Source: Symbiodinium kawagutii (lineage: Eukaryota; Sar; Dinophyceae; Suessiales; Symbiodiniaceae). From it: a stretch of 64,000 nucleotides of DNA. Below are positions 35,621 through 46,768 of the stretch, piece by piece (within the stretch, counting starts at the first letter, position 1; each line of letters opens with the position of its first letter). The DNA lies in contig VSDK01016260.1 of the NCBI GenBank assembly GCA_009767595.1, forward strand, positions 486,585 to 550,584, written 5' to 3'. Under the pieces are notes generated by a model. It was not told the DNA's origin, did no database searches, and worked only from the letters and a program-made list of their open reading frames with translations. A program made the position numbers and the translations under genes.

Positions 35621-35621
35621 G
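35438..35621. repeat. (CACCAG)n then (CAT)n trinucleotide tract
   Basis: Compound microsatellite: CACCAGCAC units from about 35438 to 35555, then more than 20 CAT units. The long Pro/Ala, Met and Asp frames seen across it are artefacts. Confidence 0.95.
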
Positions 35622-35710
35622 TGAACATCATCCCATTCGCACCCAGACTGCACAGGGAATTAGCCATTCGCGTCCATTCGCGATCTGGCAAAGAGGTATG
35701 ACATTCATCA

Positions 35711-36427
35711 ATTTAACCATTGTTTTCCCTATGATTTGGTTGGTCACTATAAGCATCTATAAGCCATTTTTGATGGTTACTATTGTGGTTGGTCACTATA
35801 AGCATCTACAAGCCATTTTTGATGGTTACTATTGTGGTTGGTCACTATAAACATCTACAAGCCATTTTTGATGGTTACTTTTTTGGTTTGGGTCAGCATC
35901 TACAAGCCATTTTTGATGGTTACTATTGTGGTTGGTCACTATAAGCATCTACAAGCCATTTTTGATGGTTACTATTGTGGTTGGTCACTATAAGCATCTA
36001 CAAGCCATTTTTGATGGTTACTATTGTGGTTGGTCACTATAAGCATCTACAAGCCATTTTTGATGGTTACTATTGTGGTTGGTCACTATAAGCATCTACA
36101 AGCCATTTTTGATGGTTACTATTGTGGTTGGTCACTATAAGCATCTACAAGCCATTTTTGATGGTTACTATTGTGGTTGGTCACTATAAGCATCTACAAG
36201 CCATTTTTGATGGTTACTATTGTGGTTGGTCACTATAAGCATCTACAAGCCATTTTTGATGGTTACTATTGTGGTTGGTCAATAAAAGCATCTAAAAGCC
36301 ATTTTTGATGGTTACTATTGTGGTTGGTCACTATAAGCATCTACAAGCCATTTTTGATGGTTACTATTGTGGTTGGTCACTATAAACATCTATAAGCCAT
36401 TTTTGATGGTTACTATTGACCCATAGC
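35711..36427 (+). mobile_element. MITE-like element, TATGGGTCAA family, copy 3, with minisatellite expansion
   Basis: The left part (TTTAACCATTGTTTTCCC, TATGATTTGGTTGGT) is the same as in copy 5. The right end (TATTGACCCATAGCCAT) is the family terminus. Between them a segment has been amplified into a 49-bp tandem array. This explains the array's origin from one internal element segment. Confidence 0.65.
35738..36416. repeat. 49-bp minisatellite, about 14 copies
   Basis: The unit is GGTTGGTCACTATAAGCATC followed by TACAAGCCATTTTTGATGG and TTACTATTGT. The third and fourth copies and a few later ones carry substitutions or a short deletion (GGTTTGGGTCAGCATC). The middle copies are identical, pointing to recent homogenisation. 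Confidence 0.95.
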
Positions 36428-36429
36428 CA

Positions 36430-38360
36430 TACATTGTCAGGAGCCTCTTGGGTGCATTCGAGATGAATTTGTTTCAGGACATCCGGGTCAGAAAGCGCCG
36501 GCGGCGCAATCGAGATGCAGAATCTCACACGGTCCAAGCCTCAGGAGGGCAGGCCACTTATGGCAGGCTGCCGGCATGTCAGATTTTTTTAACGAATGGA
36601 TGTGTGACATAGGGCAAAGCCTTCGGAAGCCCTAGCAAAAATGTGTCTTGAAAACTTGCACGAATTCTTTAGATATTCTTGAGTTTGTTGAAGCCAGCTG
36701 CACTTCCCTGCCAGTGACTCCTTGCCCAGGACAGACGCCGTTCCAACTGGCTTCGAAGCCCGTTTGAAGACTCCGAGGATGTGTTGAGTTGTCGATGTGA
36801 AATCGTAATCCTTGATATGCGATCGTGCTGCAATTGGTCTGAATTGTGATGCTGTGGCTTGTTGCTCTTTCTTGCCTGAAGGAACAGTGGAACTCTGTCA
36901 CTGAAGACTTGTAGCCGCGCTTGCTTTGACAATGGGCCTTTCTCACAAGCAGTTGGGTCTTGAGCAAAGCGCCCTTGAACTTCATGTCGCCGAAAATGCT
37001 GAAAGCCGATTTCCCATTGAATCAGGGGATTTCAGATTTTGATAGATGTTCCATGATGTTCCACTCTTTAGTCTATGATGCTTAGATAATGATATTGCAC
37101 TCTTCGCAAGACATTTTTGCCTTGCAAGTCACTGGTAGCTTGTTCTTTTAATTCGACAGTCGGCCGGTCGATTTTGAAGGTGAAGTTGGTGAAGGCCTCC
37201 AATTTGCCACGCGAGGCCTGGGTTTGAGCTACAGTACTCGTACCATGAAATCAAACGATGCAAAAATGCCACTGATTCATCCAGATTTTGCATTTCATTT
37301 CAACAGGGGCCAAGCATCAAAGTCGTGGCCAGGACCTGTATATGCTGAAAGGATCATCAGATCCTTTGGTCGAGGCAGTGGTCTCCAAAACCTGCTGCTG
37401 CTTTTGGAGCTATAGCTATGTGCCACGTGTTGAGGTGGTTGCCTATTCCGACACCACTGGCTTCTGCTTTCGGCAGAGGAGCACGACCAAAACTAGGAGC
37501 GCTGATTATCAGTGCCAAGAAGATGAAGAAACACTTTGGAATTGAAAAATATTCTAAACTTCAAAACGGCAGATTCATGAAAATTCTTCAATTCTTTAAA
37601 CTCAATGATTACTATTATTAATTTTGTTACTATATATAAATATTATAATCATGTTTAAAAGAATGTAAAGAATTGAAGAATGCTTGCTCCAGGACTTTGA
37701 ACCCATCCTGGATGGAGGTGTTTGAACTACCTGTAGCGAGGTGCAAAATGCACCACGATTCCTCCTTGAGACTGCCTCTCAAATGGCGCGCAGTGGCATT
37801 TCGTGATACTTGAATATATATATATATATATACGTATATATGTATATATGTATATATTGTATATGTTGATTGAAAATATTTGATGACATTTGAATGCAAT
37901 GACATTGCTTGGCTCATTACTTAGCTTATGGCTTTATGCTTTCAGCCTTTCAGGCTTCAGTTTGCATCGGTTGGCAGTGGGCAGGTCTGAAGGGCCGCTC
38001 CGGGAAGCTTTGGTCGGATGCTTGCGTCGACAATGTCTCATTGCCTGGCTGTGCTCGTGCTTTCTTTTGCAGTGAAAACTGAGACTTGTTAGATCTTTGA
38101 GCTTAGCTGTAGCCAATTTTCTCGGGAAATGGCATGGACTATGAGAGTGATAGTCAGCATGTACAAGCGCATTTAAACGGATAGGTCGTGGCAATCAAAA
38201 CTTACACGTCGAGAGTGCGCATTTGTAAGTTCAGTGCAGTTTGTTTCTCATCAATCAGCCTGAAGAACACAGGAAACATGACAGGCTAAACTGTGGGAAA
38301 TGGGCAAGGCTGGAGACAATGAGCACTTTCAAGGATTTGGAGATATTATCAATATTTTTT
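36430..38360. other. Region before the aspartic protease
   Basis: No exon is firmly supported on either strand. A (TA)n/(TATG)n tract lies at about 37814-37868. The T-rich ATATTTTTTAACAG ending at 38365 is a possible cis- or spliced-leader trans-splice acceptor for the protease mRNA; this is inference. Confidence 0.35.
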
Positions 38361-38408
38361 AACAGGTATCATTTGAGCAGGAAGCCCGCATTGATATCAT
38401 GGTGCGCC

Positions 38409-39863
38409 ATGCGGCCCTCATTGTGGCCTTTGCCTCTTGCCGCCGGCATACTCCAAGTTCCTTTGGTGCGATGGGAAGCCCCTGATGCAAAAGCTGAGTT
38501 CCTACAAGTTCCCTTCATTGCAACAGATGCAACGGCTTCAGGGAATGAAACCGTCGAAGCTTCAGCTGAACTCTTGGAGGGGATTGGGAATGAATCTTTG
38601 TGGATGGCTCGCCCCAATAGGCTGGTCTGGGGCTGGTTCCAGCTACCGCCGCGAGAAAAGGTAGCCTTGTGGGACTACCGGGACATCCTTTACACCACAG
38701 AATTGAAGGTTGGTCCTTCAGCTAAGCCCTTGCGTGTTATGGTTGACACAGGTTCTAGTAATCTGTGGCTCAAAGAAGGGGTGGTCAAAACAGCAGAAGT
38801 GACAGCACGACATCTGGTACATGTCACTTATGGCATGGGAGCTGTCTACGGCAGAGCTGCAAGGGATCGCATGTGCCTAGCTGCTCTATGTGTGAAGCAG
38901 GACTTTCTTCTGGCTTTTAAGGTCAAGGGAATGGGTCGCAGTTCAAATCTGTTTGATGGAATTCTTGGCTTGGCTTTTCCACAGATGTTGGATGTGGGCA
39001 GCCGGACTTTTTTCCAAGATCTTGCTGCAGTAGGAGGTTTCAATTCTCCAGGCTTTGGCCTGTTTTTGCGCGGCCTCCATAAGAGCAGCTTTCTTACCTT
39101 AGGGGAAGTGCCAGATTTGATCCAGGATGCGCAAGAGAAAGCATCCACAACAGGTGTAACTTTGGATGTCCATGGCTTTGAAACCATTGCACAGCAAAAA
39201 GAAGGAGAGCAAGGGCCCTTGCTCTTTTGGCTGGTGGAAATGGATCTCCGTGTGTACGCAGATGCTTCCAACGCACCGCTTTTGGAATTGACAGGGTATG
39301 GGATAGTCGATTCTGGGACATCTCTGTTGTTGCTGCCAATGCCTGCGTACAAGCAAGCAATGTGGGCCTTGACTTTCGGGCTGCCGGAGATCGATTTTCA
39401 TCATGGGCTTGTGCCATGTGATGGCACCAAGCTGAACTCGTTGGTATTCCACTTTCCTGGAAGAAACGGGGAGTTGTATCTGAGTCTGTCATCGGCAGAG
39501 CTGCTTCTACCTGCAGGTGAGTCACCCATCGGCAAACTCTGCAAGATTGGGATCTCACCGTTGCAGGATGATGGCAGGACACTGCCACACATGATCCTTG
39601 GGGACGTTTTCCTTCGGAAGGTCTACTCGATCTTCGACCTGCAGGGTGCAACTCTTACCTTAGTGCCTTCTGGGCCACAGCTTGCTGCTCCTGCTCCTGA
39701 AATTGCCACTGAGATGGACCACAGTGACGCCTTCATTGGTTCCATTGTGCTTGGTACCCTGGTCTTTGCTGCTGTCATGATGGTATTCTTGGAAGTGTGT
39801 CGAGTGCGAAAAGCTCGGGAGGATGCTTACTATTTGCAGCTGCCTGATGGGGAAGGTGCATAG
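38409..39863 (+). CDS. Pepsin-like aspartic protease with C-terminal membrane anchor
   Basis: An intronless frame. I chose the ATG at 38409 because it gives a signal-peptide-like start (MRPSLWPLPLAAGILQVPLV) and a 484-residue protein; the frame is open 168 bases further upstream. The first catalytic motif is VMVDTGSSNLW (Asp113). The flap is VTYGMGAVYG (Tyr141). FDGILGLAF is the usual pepsin loop. The second catalytic motif is IVDSGTSLLLLP (Asp301). ILGDVFLRKVYSIFD is the family's C-terminal signature (residues 396-410). Residues about 442-463 (IGSIVLGTLVFAAVMMVFLEV) form a membrane helix, followed by a short basic/tyrosine-rich tail (ends YYLQLPDGEGA). It resembles membrane-anchored A1 proteases of the secretory or endolysosomal path. 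Both catalytic aspartates are intact, so it should be active. Substrates are unknown. Confidence 0.9.
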   Translation: MRPSLWPLPLAAGILQVPLVRWEAPDAKAEFLQVPFIATDATASGNETVEASAELLEGIGNESLWMARPNRLVWGWFQLPPREKVALWDYRDILYTTELKVGPSAKPLRVMVDTGSSNLWLKEGVVKTAEVTARHLVHVTYGMGAVYGRAARDRMCLAALCVKQDFLLAFKVKGMGRSSNLFDGILGLAFPQMLDVGSRTFFQDLAAVGGFNSPGFGLFLRGLHKSSFLTLGEVPDLIQDAQEKASTTGVTLDVHGFETIAQQKEGEQGPLLFWLVEMDLRVYADASNAPLLELTGYGIVDSGTSLLLLPMPAYKQAMWALTFGLPEIDFHHGLVPCDGTKLNSLVFHFPGRNGELYLSLSSAELLLPAGESPIGKLCKIGISPLQDDGRTLPHMILGDVFLRKVYSIFDLQGATLTLVPSGPQLAAPAPEIATEMDHSDAFIGSIVLGTLVFAAVMMVFLEVCRVRKAREDAYYLQLPDGEGA

Positions 39864-40840
39864 ATGGCACGGTGGCAGCATGCAGATTTGGATTCAGGGG
39901 GTTGGGGAGAGTTCGAGTGACAGAGTGCAGCAGGTTCCAAAAGCTGCTTTCTGGGGTGTGGTGAAATATGCTGTGGGCAAGCCAGCTCTGCTGAAAAGAA
40001 ATCATCTTGGCCACAAGTGTTCCCACAAATCATGCAGCATGCATAGGGCTTGCCATTCGAGGCTGCAGCTGACATCCATGTTCCAGAAGATCTGGGCTCG
40101 CTTTTGCCACCTGAGAAGCCGATGGTGAGCCCAAGACCGGTTGCCTTAGATCAATTTTTGAGCTGAAGCGCTTTGATTGTCCACTCCGAGTTGATCCATG
40201 TTGAATCTACCAGGCGGAGATGCTGCAGGAGCCGGCAGGGACCCTCAGAATCAAGCCTGTTTCCCATTGGTTGAGTCTGTGGGATGGGTAAAAGATGCAT
40301 GCAACAGCAACAGTCAGGAGGTTCCTTGGCCATGCTGAAAGTTGCCTAGTAAGTTTGGATGAGGTGTGGCCCCCAATTCCATTGAAGAAAATAAGAAGTT
40401 CTCAGGAAAGCTAGCTACCTAAGAAGCTCCCAGCTCCGTGCTTTAGAAGGGAAGGGAGGGGAGGGCCCAGACATGCCTGGACCACGAGTGATTATTCACA
40501 CAATCCCACGCCTATTGGGGTCCCGGCTCAAGCCCCCTTGTGTGCTTGGGCTGTGTTCTCAGCGGCTGCTGTTGGCTGACCTTCATGAGTCATGACTCAG
40601 AATCTGATCTTCTCCACCTGCCTTCGGGGACTATATCTTTTGTTTCCCTATATCTTTGCCGCTATTCCATATGTTGCTTCTCATGCTCCTGAGTCTCCAA
40701 AAAATTATGCACATCTCAGGCCCTCATTCTTCATGGTGGCCATTACTCGAGTTCTCTTTGTCTTCTCGTTCTTCTGCTTTTCCTAGTTATTTTGTGGTTG
40801 TGGTCATGGTCGTGGTCGCGCTGTTGCCGTTGCTGTTGCT

Positions 40841-40856
40841 GTTCTTGTTCTTGTTC

Positions 40857-40919
<63 letters not shown>

Positions 40920-40984
40920 TTGGTTTGGTGTTGGTTTGTTGTNNNNNNNNNNTTGTTGTTGTTGTTGTTGTTGTTGTTGTTGCT
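40841..40984. repeat. (CTG)n/(TTG)n microsatellite
   Basis: Trinucleotide tract interrupted by 10 N at 40943-40952. The poly-Gln, poly-Leu and poly-Cys frames here are artefacts of the repeat. Confidence 0.95.
40943..40952. other. Assembly gap (10 N)
   Basis: Ten N inside the trinucleotide tract; the true length is unknown. Confidence 0.99.
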
Positions 40985-41164
40985 GTTTGTGTCCTTGTGC
41001 CTCTTCATGCACCCACAGGGGCTTCGTCCCAGCTTTTCGGCTCGCTCACCTTCCCAACGAAGGTGAGGCGTCGCAGCACCTCCTCGGCTTCCGTCCGGGC
41101 GTCTCAAAGGGAGCGCACTTCTGTGGTCATGGGGGAAACATGTGAAGTGAAGATTGAAGAAAAT

Positions 41165-41255
41165 TTTGGAAGGTTGAAGGAGGTTGAAGAAGGTTGAAGG
41201 AGGTTGAAGAAGGTTAAAGAAGGTTGAAGAAGATTGAAGAAGTCATAAGAAGTCA
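41165..41255. repeat. GGTTGAAGAA/GGTTGAAGGA repeat
   Basis: About nine copies of a ten-base word with G/A variation, in what is probably an intron. Confidence 0.85.
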
Positions 41256-41495
41256 TTGAGTTCTGAGGGAGCTGAGTCAATGAACAAACGGGATTCGACC
41301 AAAGCGTCTGGGCCTCGACAGGTGGATTGGTTGATTGGAAAACCGATTTTGTCCTGCACCAAGGAAAGCAGACGATATGTTTCATGAATGGGTCCACACC
41401 TCGGGCGGTCTTCAAACTTCTGCAGTTTGATCAAGTTTGATCACTGCCCCTTTCCAATCTTTCTAGCTTGCTGTGCTTGCTCTCAGTTGCTTCAG

Positions 41496-42669
41496 GGTAA
41501 CAACAGCATTTCGATGGGGCCGGGGCTGCCCAGGAGGAACTGGTTTCCAAGGCGGGCAAGCAGGTGGAGGCGCCAGTCGTGATGCGGCAGCGCGTGTTTG
41601 TATTTGTATTCCGCCTTTCTTTGATCTCAGAATATCTCAGATGCTTACAGCACCCTTAGAACATCTTACAGCTTCCACATTCAGACAAAGCAACTTCGCT
41701 TGGTCCAGGAAACCGCACAGGTTGCAGGGGCCCAAAGAGGGATCTGGGAGTGGATGGCGGTGTTGTATGGGTTCTGTTGTATGGGTTCTGTTTCTAACAG
41801 TGATCACTCTTACCACTGTAAAGAATGATCTGATATATGGTTCTGTTGATGATCATTCTTTTTTGATTACAGTCGCACTGATCATCCTCCTAATCCTCAT
41901 CATTCTCTTTTGCATACTTGTCACTTTCCCACTCATGCCGATGGTGGGTACAAACGGTTTGTCTGTGTGTCCAGATGGCATGAGATTCGACACACATTTT
42001 GCTTATTGCAATATATTGCAATCTGGTTGCACATCATTTCAATCAAATCATCAACCGGTTCCAAATCGTTGTTCACTCGCTTCTACCCCGGGATCGATTC
42101 CGAATCTTGGGCCGTGGGATCCGGTGGGATCCGGTGGGATCCGGTGGGATCCGGTGGGATCCGGTGGGATCCGGTGGGATGCTTGGAGTTATCAAGGCCA
42201 AGCCTTGGGAAAGGATGGAAGCAGATCCAGAAGATCGAGTGAGGACAGCGGCCTTGACACATTGGTGACACGACGTAGTTCCCACGTCGACGCGTGGGAT
42301 GTAACGGGCTGCGAAGATTCAGAGCTGCACCCCACTGGACGTGTTATGGCATGCTGTTTCGCCGGACTGAACTGTCACTTGTGATAAACGGAAAGAAAGG
42401 TCCTTAGACTCGTAGCTATGCTGGCTATCCTTCGTTTCTCTTTCGAAGCGGCGATTCAAAGTATTGAGTAATTTTGAGTACTTCTTTGGCTTCTTGAGAC
42501 TGAAGAATGGCTGGTGTTTGGACAAGTTTGGACTGCTTTCAGTGCGTCAGATGACATCGACTCGGGATTCACAGCAGTCATGAATTCTTGGCACAGTTTT
42601 TGTCCTCCCGCTTGCAGTCCTGAAGAGATAGCAACGCAGATCCAACTTGAAGATGCCCTGGCCTCATAA
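41496..42669 (+). CDS. Unrecognised multi-exon gene, 3' part
   Basis: Candidate exons: 41496-41590 after TTGCTTCAG (frame AQEELVSKAGKQVEAPVVM); 42179-42240 (MLGVIKAKPWERMEADPEDR, then a GTGAGG donor); and 42543-42669 after CTGCTTTCAG (ASDDIDSGFTAVMNSWHSF, then SPEEIATQIQLEDALAS and TAA). The last exon has a clean acceptor, a compact acidic C-terminus and a stop. The first could be read in two frames. A ten-base GGTGGGATCC tandem repeat sits just before the second. No family is recognised. Confidence 0.35.
42107..42180. repeat. 10-bp GGTGGGATCC tandem repeat, about 7 copies
   Basis: Perfect copies abut a candidate exon starting ATGCTTGGAGTT. The unit is not a multiple of three, so length changes would shift any frame running through it. 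Confidence 0.9.
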
Positions 42670-42788
42670 GAACGTCCTAGTTATCCTGTCGGTGTTCTTT
42701 GTAATATTTTTTGTGCATGTAATTGCATGAATGTAAGTTTGTTGCAATTTTATTGTAATTTACTCCTATCGTCTTCTCAATTTTAGCA

Positions 42789-42898
42789 GTTGAGATTCTT
42801 GTGCTGATGGAGGGCAGCCGAGAAGAATCAATGGCTGCACGGAAGTGCTCAGTGGGTGCATTCGTCACTCGCAAGTTGGCCCGCGAACACGCACAAAG
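42789..42898 (+). CDS. Exon candidate, basic helical, unrecognised
   Basis: After TTTTAGCAG the frame reads EILVLMEGSREESMAARKCS and VGAFVTRKLAREHAQ, then AAAGTATC as a possible GT donor. It is amphipathic and basic. Only 120 bp separate it from the stop of the preceding gene, so it may be the start of the next gene; the ATG at 42807 could be the initiator. Confidence 0.3.
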
Positions 42899-42998
42899 TA
42901 TCACAATGGATGAAGAATTGCAACATGCAACTTGCGACATGACAAGACGCCCTATTTCACACTGTTCGACCAAAAGCCTTCCCACCGAACCTTGAGTT

Positions 42999-44018
42999 CA
43001 CAACCCGATGCGCATAAAACCGCAGCATTGTGCACAGATCGCTCCCCTGATGAGTTCAATGCTGTTCGGAGCTAGGACAACGGACGGGTAGAGCTCCCTA
43101 CGGCTGGGCTTAGACTGTGGAATACGGCCCCACCACGCCTCTGAAGTCGCACTGTACGCACTGATCTTAATGCTGGATGTACGGAGGTCGCTTTGTGATT
43201 GGCAGACTTACAACAGAAAAAAACAACCCAACAAAACAAATTTCTAACCGCTCTCACGCAATCAACTAGCAACAATCGAAGCAGCCCTGCATGAACACCT
43301 GCTTGACAGTTTCCACACGAAGATACGCCAACCAGGGAAACACCAACCAGTGCCGTGTTGTTCATTTTGGTTTCTTTTCAAATGAGGCTTCATCAATGTG
43401 CCCTGCAACTTGTGTCCGGTGCTGAAAAATCTGAAAATGTCATGCCCAAGTCAAGTTCAAGTCCTTTTTCCTGAGTTGGTACCGACATGGGGTTTCGCCA
43501 TGGCACATGGATTGTAGGCATTTCTGAGTTCTGCAAGATTTTGCAAGCATCAACTTGCCCAGGGCACTGCCGTGCGAAGTTGTAGCCACACAATTGGACG
43601 TGCTTAGATTTGCTTTGTTTTTTGCCCAAAGTGGCAAAGAAATTGATCTGCACAAAGTTCATTTCTTGTTGATCTTGTTTCTGTGTGCGCCCAAAGGGGC
43701 TCGACACAAGAGGACCAGATGGGAACTATTTTAAAGCCTGAACTTTTCACGGCCGTGGCTCAAAGCCATTGGCAAGATCACCCTGCTGCCGCATCGGGAA
43801 CTCGTGCGGCTTGCAATGTAACACATTGCGATGCGACATTGTGCCCCTGGAAGAGCATGGAACACATGAAAAATGTGACTGCCATAGATGTCGTGTTGAA
43901 GTGTGAGAACCTGAGTTTAACATGAGCTTGTTGCAGAATGTTGCAGAAGTATCAGGAAAAAAACGCGTTTGCCTCTTTTGTGGCGCAGGTTTTGTTGGTT
44001 CATGGGCAGGTTGAATCA
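42999..44018. other. Region with only weak exon candidates
   Basis: A piece at about 43763-43818 (AIGKITLLPHRELVRLAM) could be coding, but no boundary or relative is evident. Nothing else is supported. Confidence 0.3.
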
Positions 44019-44021
44019 TCA

Positions 44022-44200
44022 ATCCATGCCAATCAAATGATTTCTCCGCCCCAAGTTGGCCCATGCCACCAGTGAACGCAGGATGGTTCAGACACTATCA
44101 GCTTAAGCAGCTTAGGGAACGACAGTCCAACGGCGTGCTGCGCCCTCCGCGTCATGGAACCCGTTCTCCCGCACCGCGCAGGAGGATGTGGACACTTTGA
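44022..44200 (+). CDS. Short Arg-rich reading frame, unrecognised
   Basis: The frame runs to a TGA at 44198-44200. It reads SAPSWPMPPVNAGWFRHYQL then KQLRERQSNGVLRPP, with a very basic end (RSPAPRRRMWTL). An internal ATG (44062) could start a 46-residue protein. It could equally be the last exon of a gene whose earlier exons I cannot place. Base composition is higher in GC than the flanks, as in the better-supported exons of the window. Confidence 0.3.
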
Positions 44201-44369
44201 CGAGTTGGAACATGCAAACTTTGCAAACTTCTGAGATGAAACCTGTGCATCGGTGCAAGATCGGTTCCTTTGCCAACCAATTGAATGTCTTCCGTGAAAC
44301 CTGGACAGGACTGGCACCAAGACCAGACCAGGTTCCGCTCTTCGTACTGCCTTGTCACGGCACATGTAG

Positions 44370-46430
44370 AGATACGTAAAGCCTCGCTACCAGTGAAATT
44401 TCTTGACAGTTCCATGGCAAAGGTGATTCCAAGCTCGCATGAACGTCTTTGAGTAAATCTTCACGGGCACAGGCAAGGCCGAGAGCAAAGGAAAGCTACC
44501 GATTTTTTCCATGTTTTCTGTGCATTTTTAATGCGATTTCTGAAGCTTAAGTAGTTTGAAGTCACTGATGCTCAGCTGCCGACACAGGGACAAACGCTGT
44601 CACATCGTGTCATGTCGTTGTGACACTTAAAATGTATTGCTCCGAAGGCTGTCTCTGATTCTCGCCGGCTCAGCGTTGCCAGGACTTGCAGGGGAAGGTA
44701 GCTGATGCTTGTGCACATGCGCAAAGCCATTTTACCCGAAAGAATAATATGTCTTCGGTCACGATCCTTGCCCGGTGCATCCACAAAGATTCAACAAAAC
44801 AGACAAAACATTTAAATTTCATAGTTTATCTTTATTGTCTCACCCTGATCCTCCATAGTCCTGCTTCAATCACACTATTTTTGCAAACTTTCTCTATTTT
44901 TTGCGTGGACGGCTGCACGTCACTCCTTTCTAGAAGGCTATCAGGGAGTGGGCTGTCTTGAGTAGAGGGGGCTTCTGATTGCAGAGGAGGGGCCTTATTA
45001 TTTGTCACTCGAGGTTTGTTCTGCACTGTCTCCTGCCCAGAGAAGTACAGGGAGCCCCTTTGAAGATCTTTGAAGCCTTGAATAACTCTGCCTGAGCAGG
45101 AGCATTGCGGCGGACAGAGAGGCAACGAATCCTCTGTTTGAATGCACGGTGTTAGAGCGGGTGATTCCAAGCCGTCAAATCAGAAGCTGTTTGCAAGGCG
45201 ATTGCAGCAGACACGCGCCTTTGATGCAATCTGAGCACTCCGGAGCCATAGGCATTGGCTGCCAGGTAGCAAGTTTACCCAAGCCCGGCGTACAAGATTC
45301 TTCACGGCGGTCATTTCGAGCACTCCAGATGTTTCGAAATCATTCGATATCCAGGTGTGACAAGTAGACATAGACGTGGCCATGTGACAGGTTTCCAAGT
45401 TCCATTTTTCAATTTGCGAGATTTCCATTTCCATTGATTTCCATCGATTTTTATCGATTTCCATCGATTTCAATTTCCATTGAATTCCATTGATTTCCGT
45501 GGATTTCCATTGATTTCCATTGATTTCCCTCTATTTTCCTCTTGCTCTCTGATTTCGCAAGTTGGACCAATGAGCTACGACAAGACTGAAGCAGCTAGAC
45601 TATGACTCCATCCAAGGTGCCGAGAAACGTCGGGACCTTGCGCTTTCCTTAGCCCATCGCTCGACGTATAATCGGAGCACACATCCATGCATATGTAAGA
45701 TATTATATGATCATATATGAATCACATCTTTATATTTATATATATTTTTCTTTAAAATGAGGGTAATGGCTTTGAACGGTTTGCTTTGAGGAATTGACAA
45801 AGATGAATTGGATGATGGATCAGTTCAGATCAGTCCAATCCAGTCTATAGACAAGGAATGGGATTGGGGACATGTCCATTATGCAGTGCCAGCACACGAA
45901 GCCTATGTTTGATGTCAGCTTTAAGTGCACACGAAGTGGATGCCATGATTCATGGATTTGTGATATTCCCAAGTTCCCTTTCCCAAGAAACCATAGTGAG
46001 GGCCGGCTTTTTCACACCTAAGCAAACCTGCACCCAGCTTGCCAACATGGTACATGTGCCAACCCTGGAAAAAGCAGGTTTCGTCAGTTTTCAGAAGTAG
46101 GAACCTTCCTTGCATAGCAATTCCGTATGTTTCTTGGGCCAGTCAACTGACGCCAAGGCCTATACCTTTTGATCTCTTGCCACATTTCAGAAGGCTCGGC
46201 GATGGCAAAGATGTGCAAAAGTAGTTCTACCCATTTAATGTCACAATGTCTGATTTTTGGCATTTGCTGGCACACGCACGCCTGCATGCAAACGTCAAAC
46301 ACATGTTTGCATATTATGTACGCACGCACACACACACACACACTCATGCGCACATGCGCACACTCACACACACACATGTCCTGCGTACAGGACGCGTTTG
46401 AATAAATGCGTGTCTTGCGACACTTTTGCT
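44370..46430. other. Region without supported genes
   Basis: Contains a degenerate GATTTCCATT repeat (45415-45540) and CA tracts near 46325-46375. Open frames on the - strand at 44832-45473 are discussed among the rejected items. Confidence 0.35.
45415..45540. repeat. GATTTCCATT decamer repeat
   Basis: About twelve imperfect copies of the ten-base word, with CGATTT and GTGGATTT variants. Confidence 0.85.
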
Positions 46431-46438
46431 CGCGGTAG

Positions 46439-46768
46439 TGGTTGATCCGAACACGTTCCAGGCCGATGAACCACAGTTGGAGTCGCTTGCAAAGGAAGTG
46501 ATGGACAAGGAGCAGTGCAAGCAGTCCTGGATGTTACTTTCGTGCCCTAACTTAGGCATAGACGATCTTTTTTATCGATGATCAAAATGCAGTTTGTGAC
46601 AAACAGATTCAAAAACGAATGCGAGAAGCTGATACAGACGACCATTCGAATACCATCGAATACCTATGCTTTCTGCAATCTTCTGATTTCTTCTGATTTG
46701 TATTTCTTTCGCATCCAAAAATGCCATCGCAAGGCCTTTGAGTTTGAGCCCAAGGAGCTGGCAAACAG
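46439..46768 (+). CDS. Unrecognised exons (DPNTFQADEPQLESLAKEV; FEFEPKELANR)
   Basis: The first exon starts after GCGGTAG and reads VDPNTFQADEPQLESLAKEV then MDKEQCKQSW. A second, about 46709-46768, reads KCHRKAFEFEPKELANR and ends at a consensus CAG/GTGAGG donor. Both are charged and helix-prone with normal codon variety, unlike the surrounding AT-rich DNA. They may belong to the same gene as the exons at 47.67-48.12 kb. No family recognised. Confidence 0.4.

Larger units (their letters stand above)
39864..41020. other. Downstream spacer of the protease gene
   Basis: No supported exon. It includes the compound CTG/TTG microsatellite and a small assembly gap (listed separately). Confidence 0.45.

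Noticed and set aside
35407-35691. Poly-Met/Val, poly-Asp/Gly and poly-Pro/Ser frames
   Set aside because: Artefacts of the CACCAG/CAT trinucleotide tract; no flanking coding sequence.
36632-36985. - strand frame of 117 residues (MKFKGALLKTQLLVRK...)
   Set aside because: No domain, no clean boundaries, and overlapping alternative frames; kept out for lack of evidence.
41024-41143. GFVPAFRLAHLPNEGEAS resembling the array's GTGFVPM...LP exons
   Set aside because: It follows an AG but lacks the invariant first Gly-Thr, has a different phase and no acidic run; probably coincidence.
40656-41145. Poly-Leu, poly-Cys and poly-Gln frames near the small gap
   Set aside because: Caused by CTG/TTG repeats and N bases.
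42107-42180. Tandem GGTGGGATCC as a regulatory array
   Set aside because: Nothing but the repetition itself suggests binding sites; treated as a short tandem repeat.
44832-45473. Two neighbouring - strand frames (112 and 97 residues)
   Set aside because: Open, but no family resemblance and no good splice sites between them; all other genes are on the + strand.
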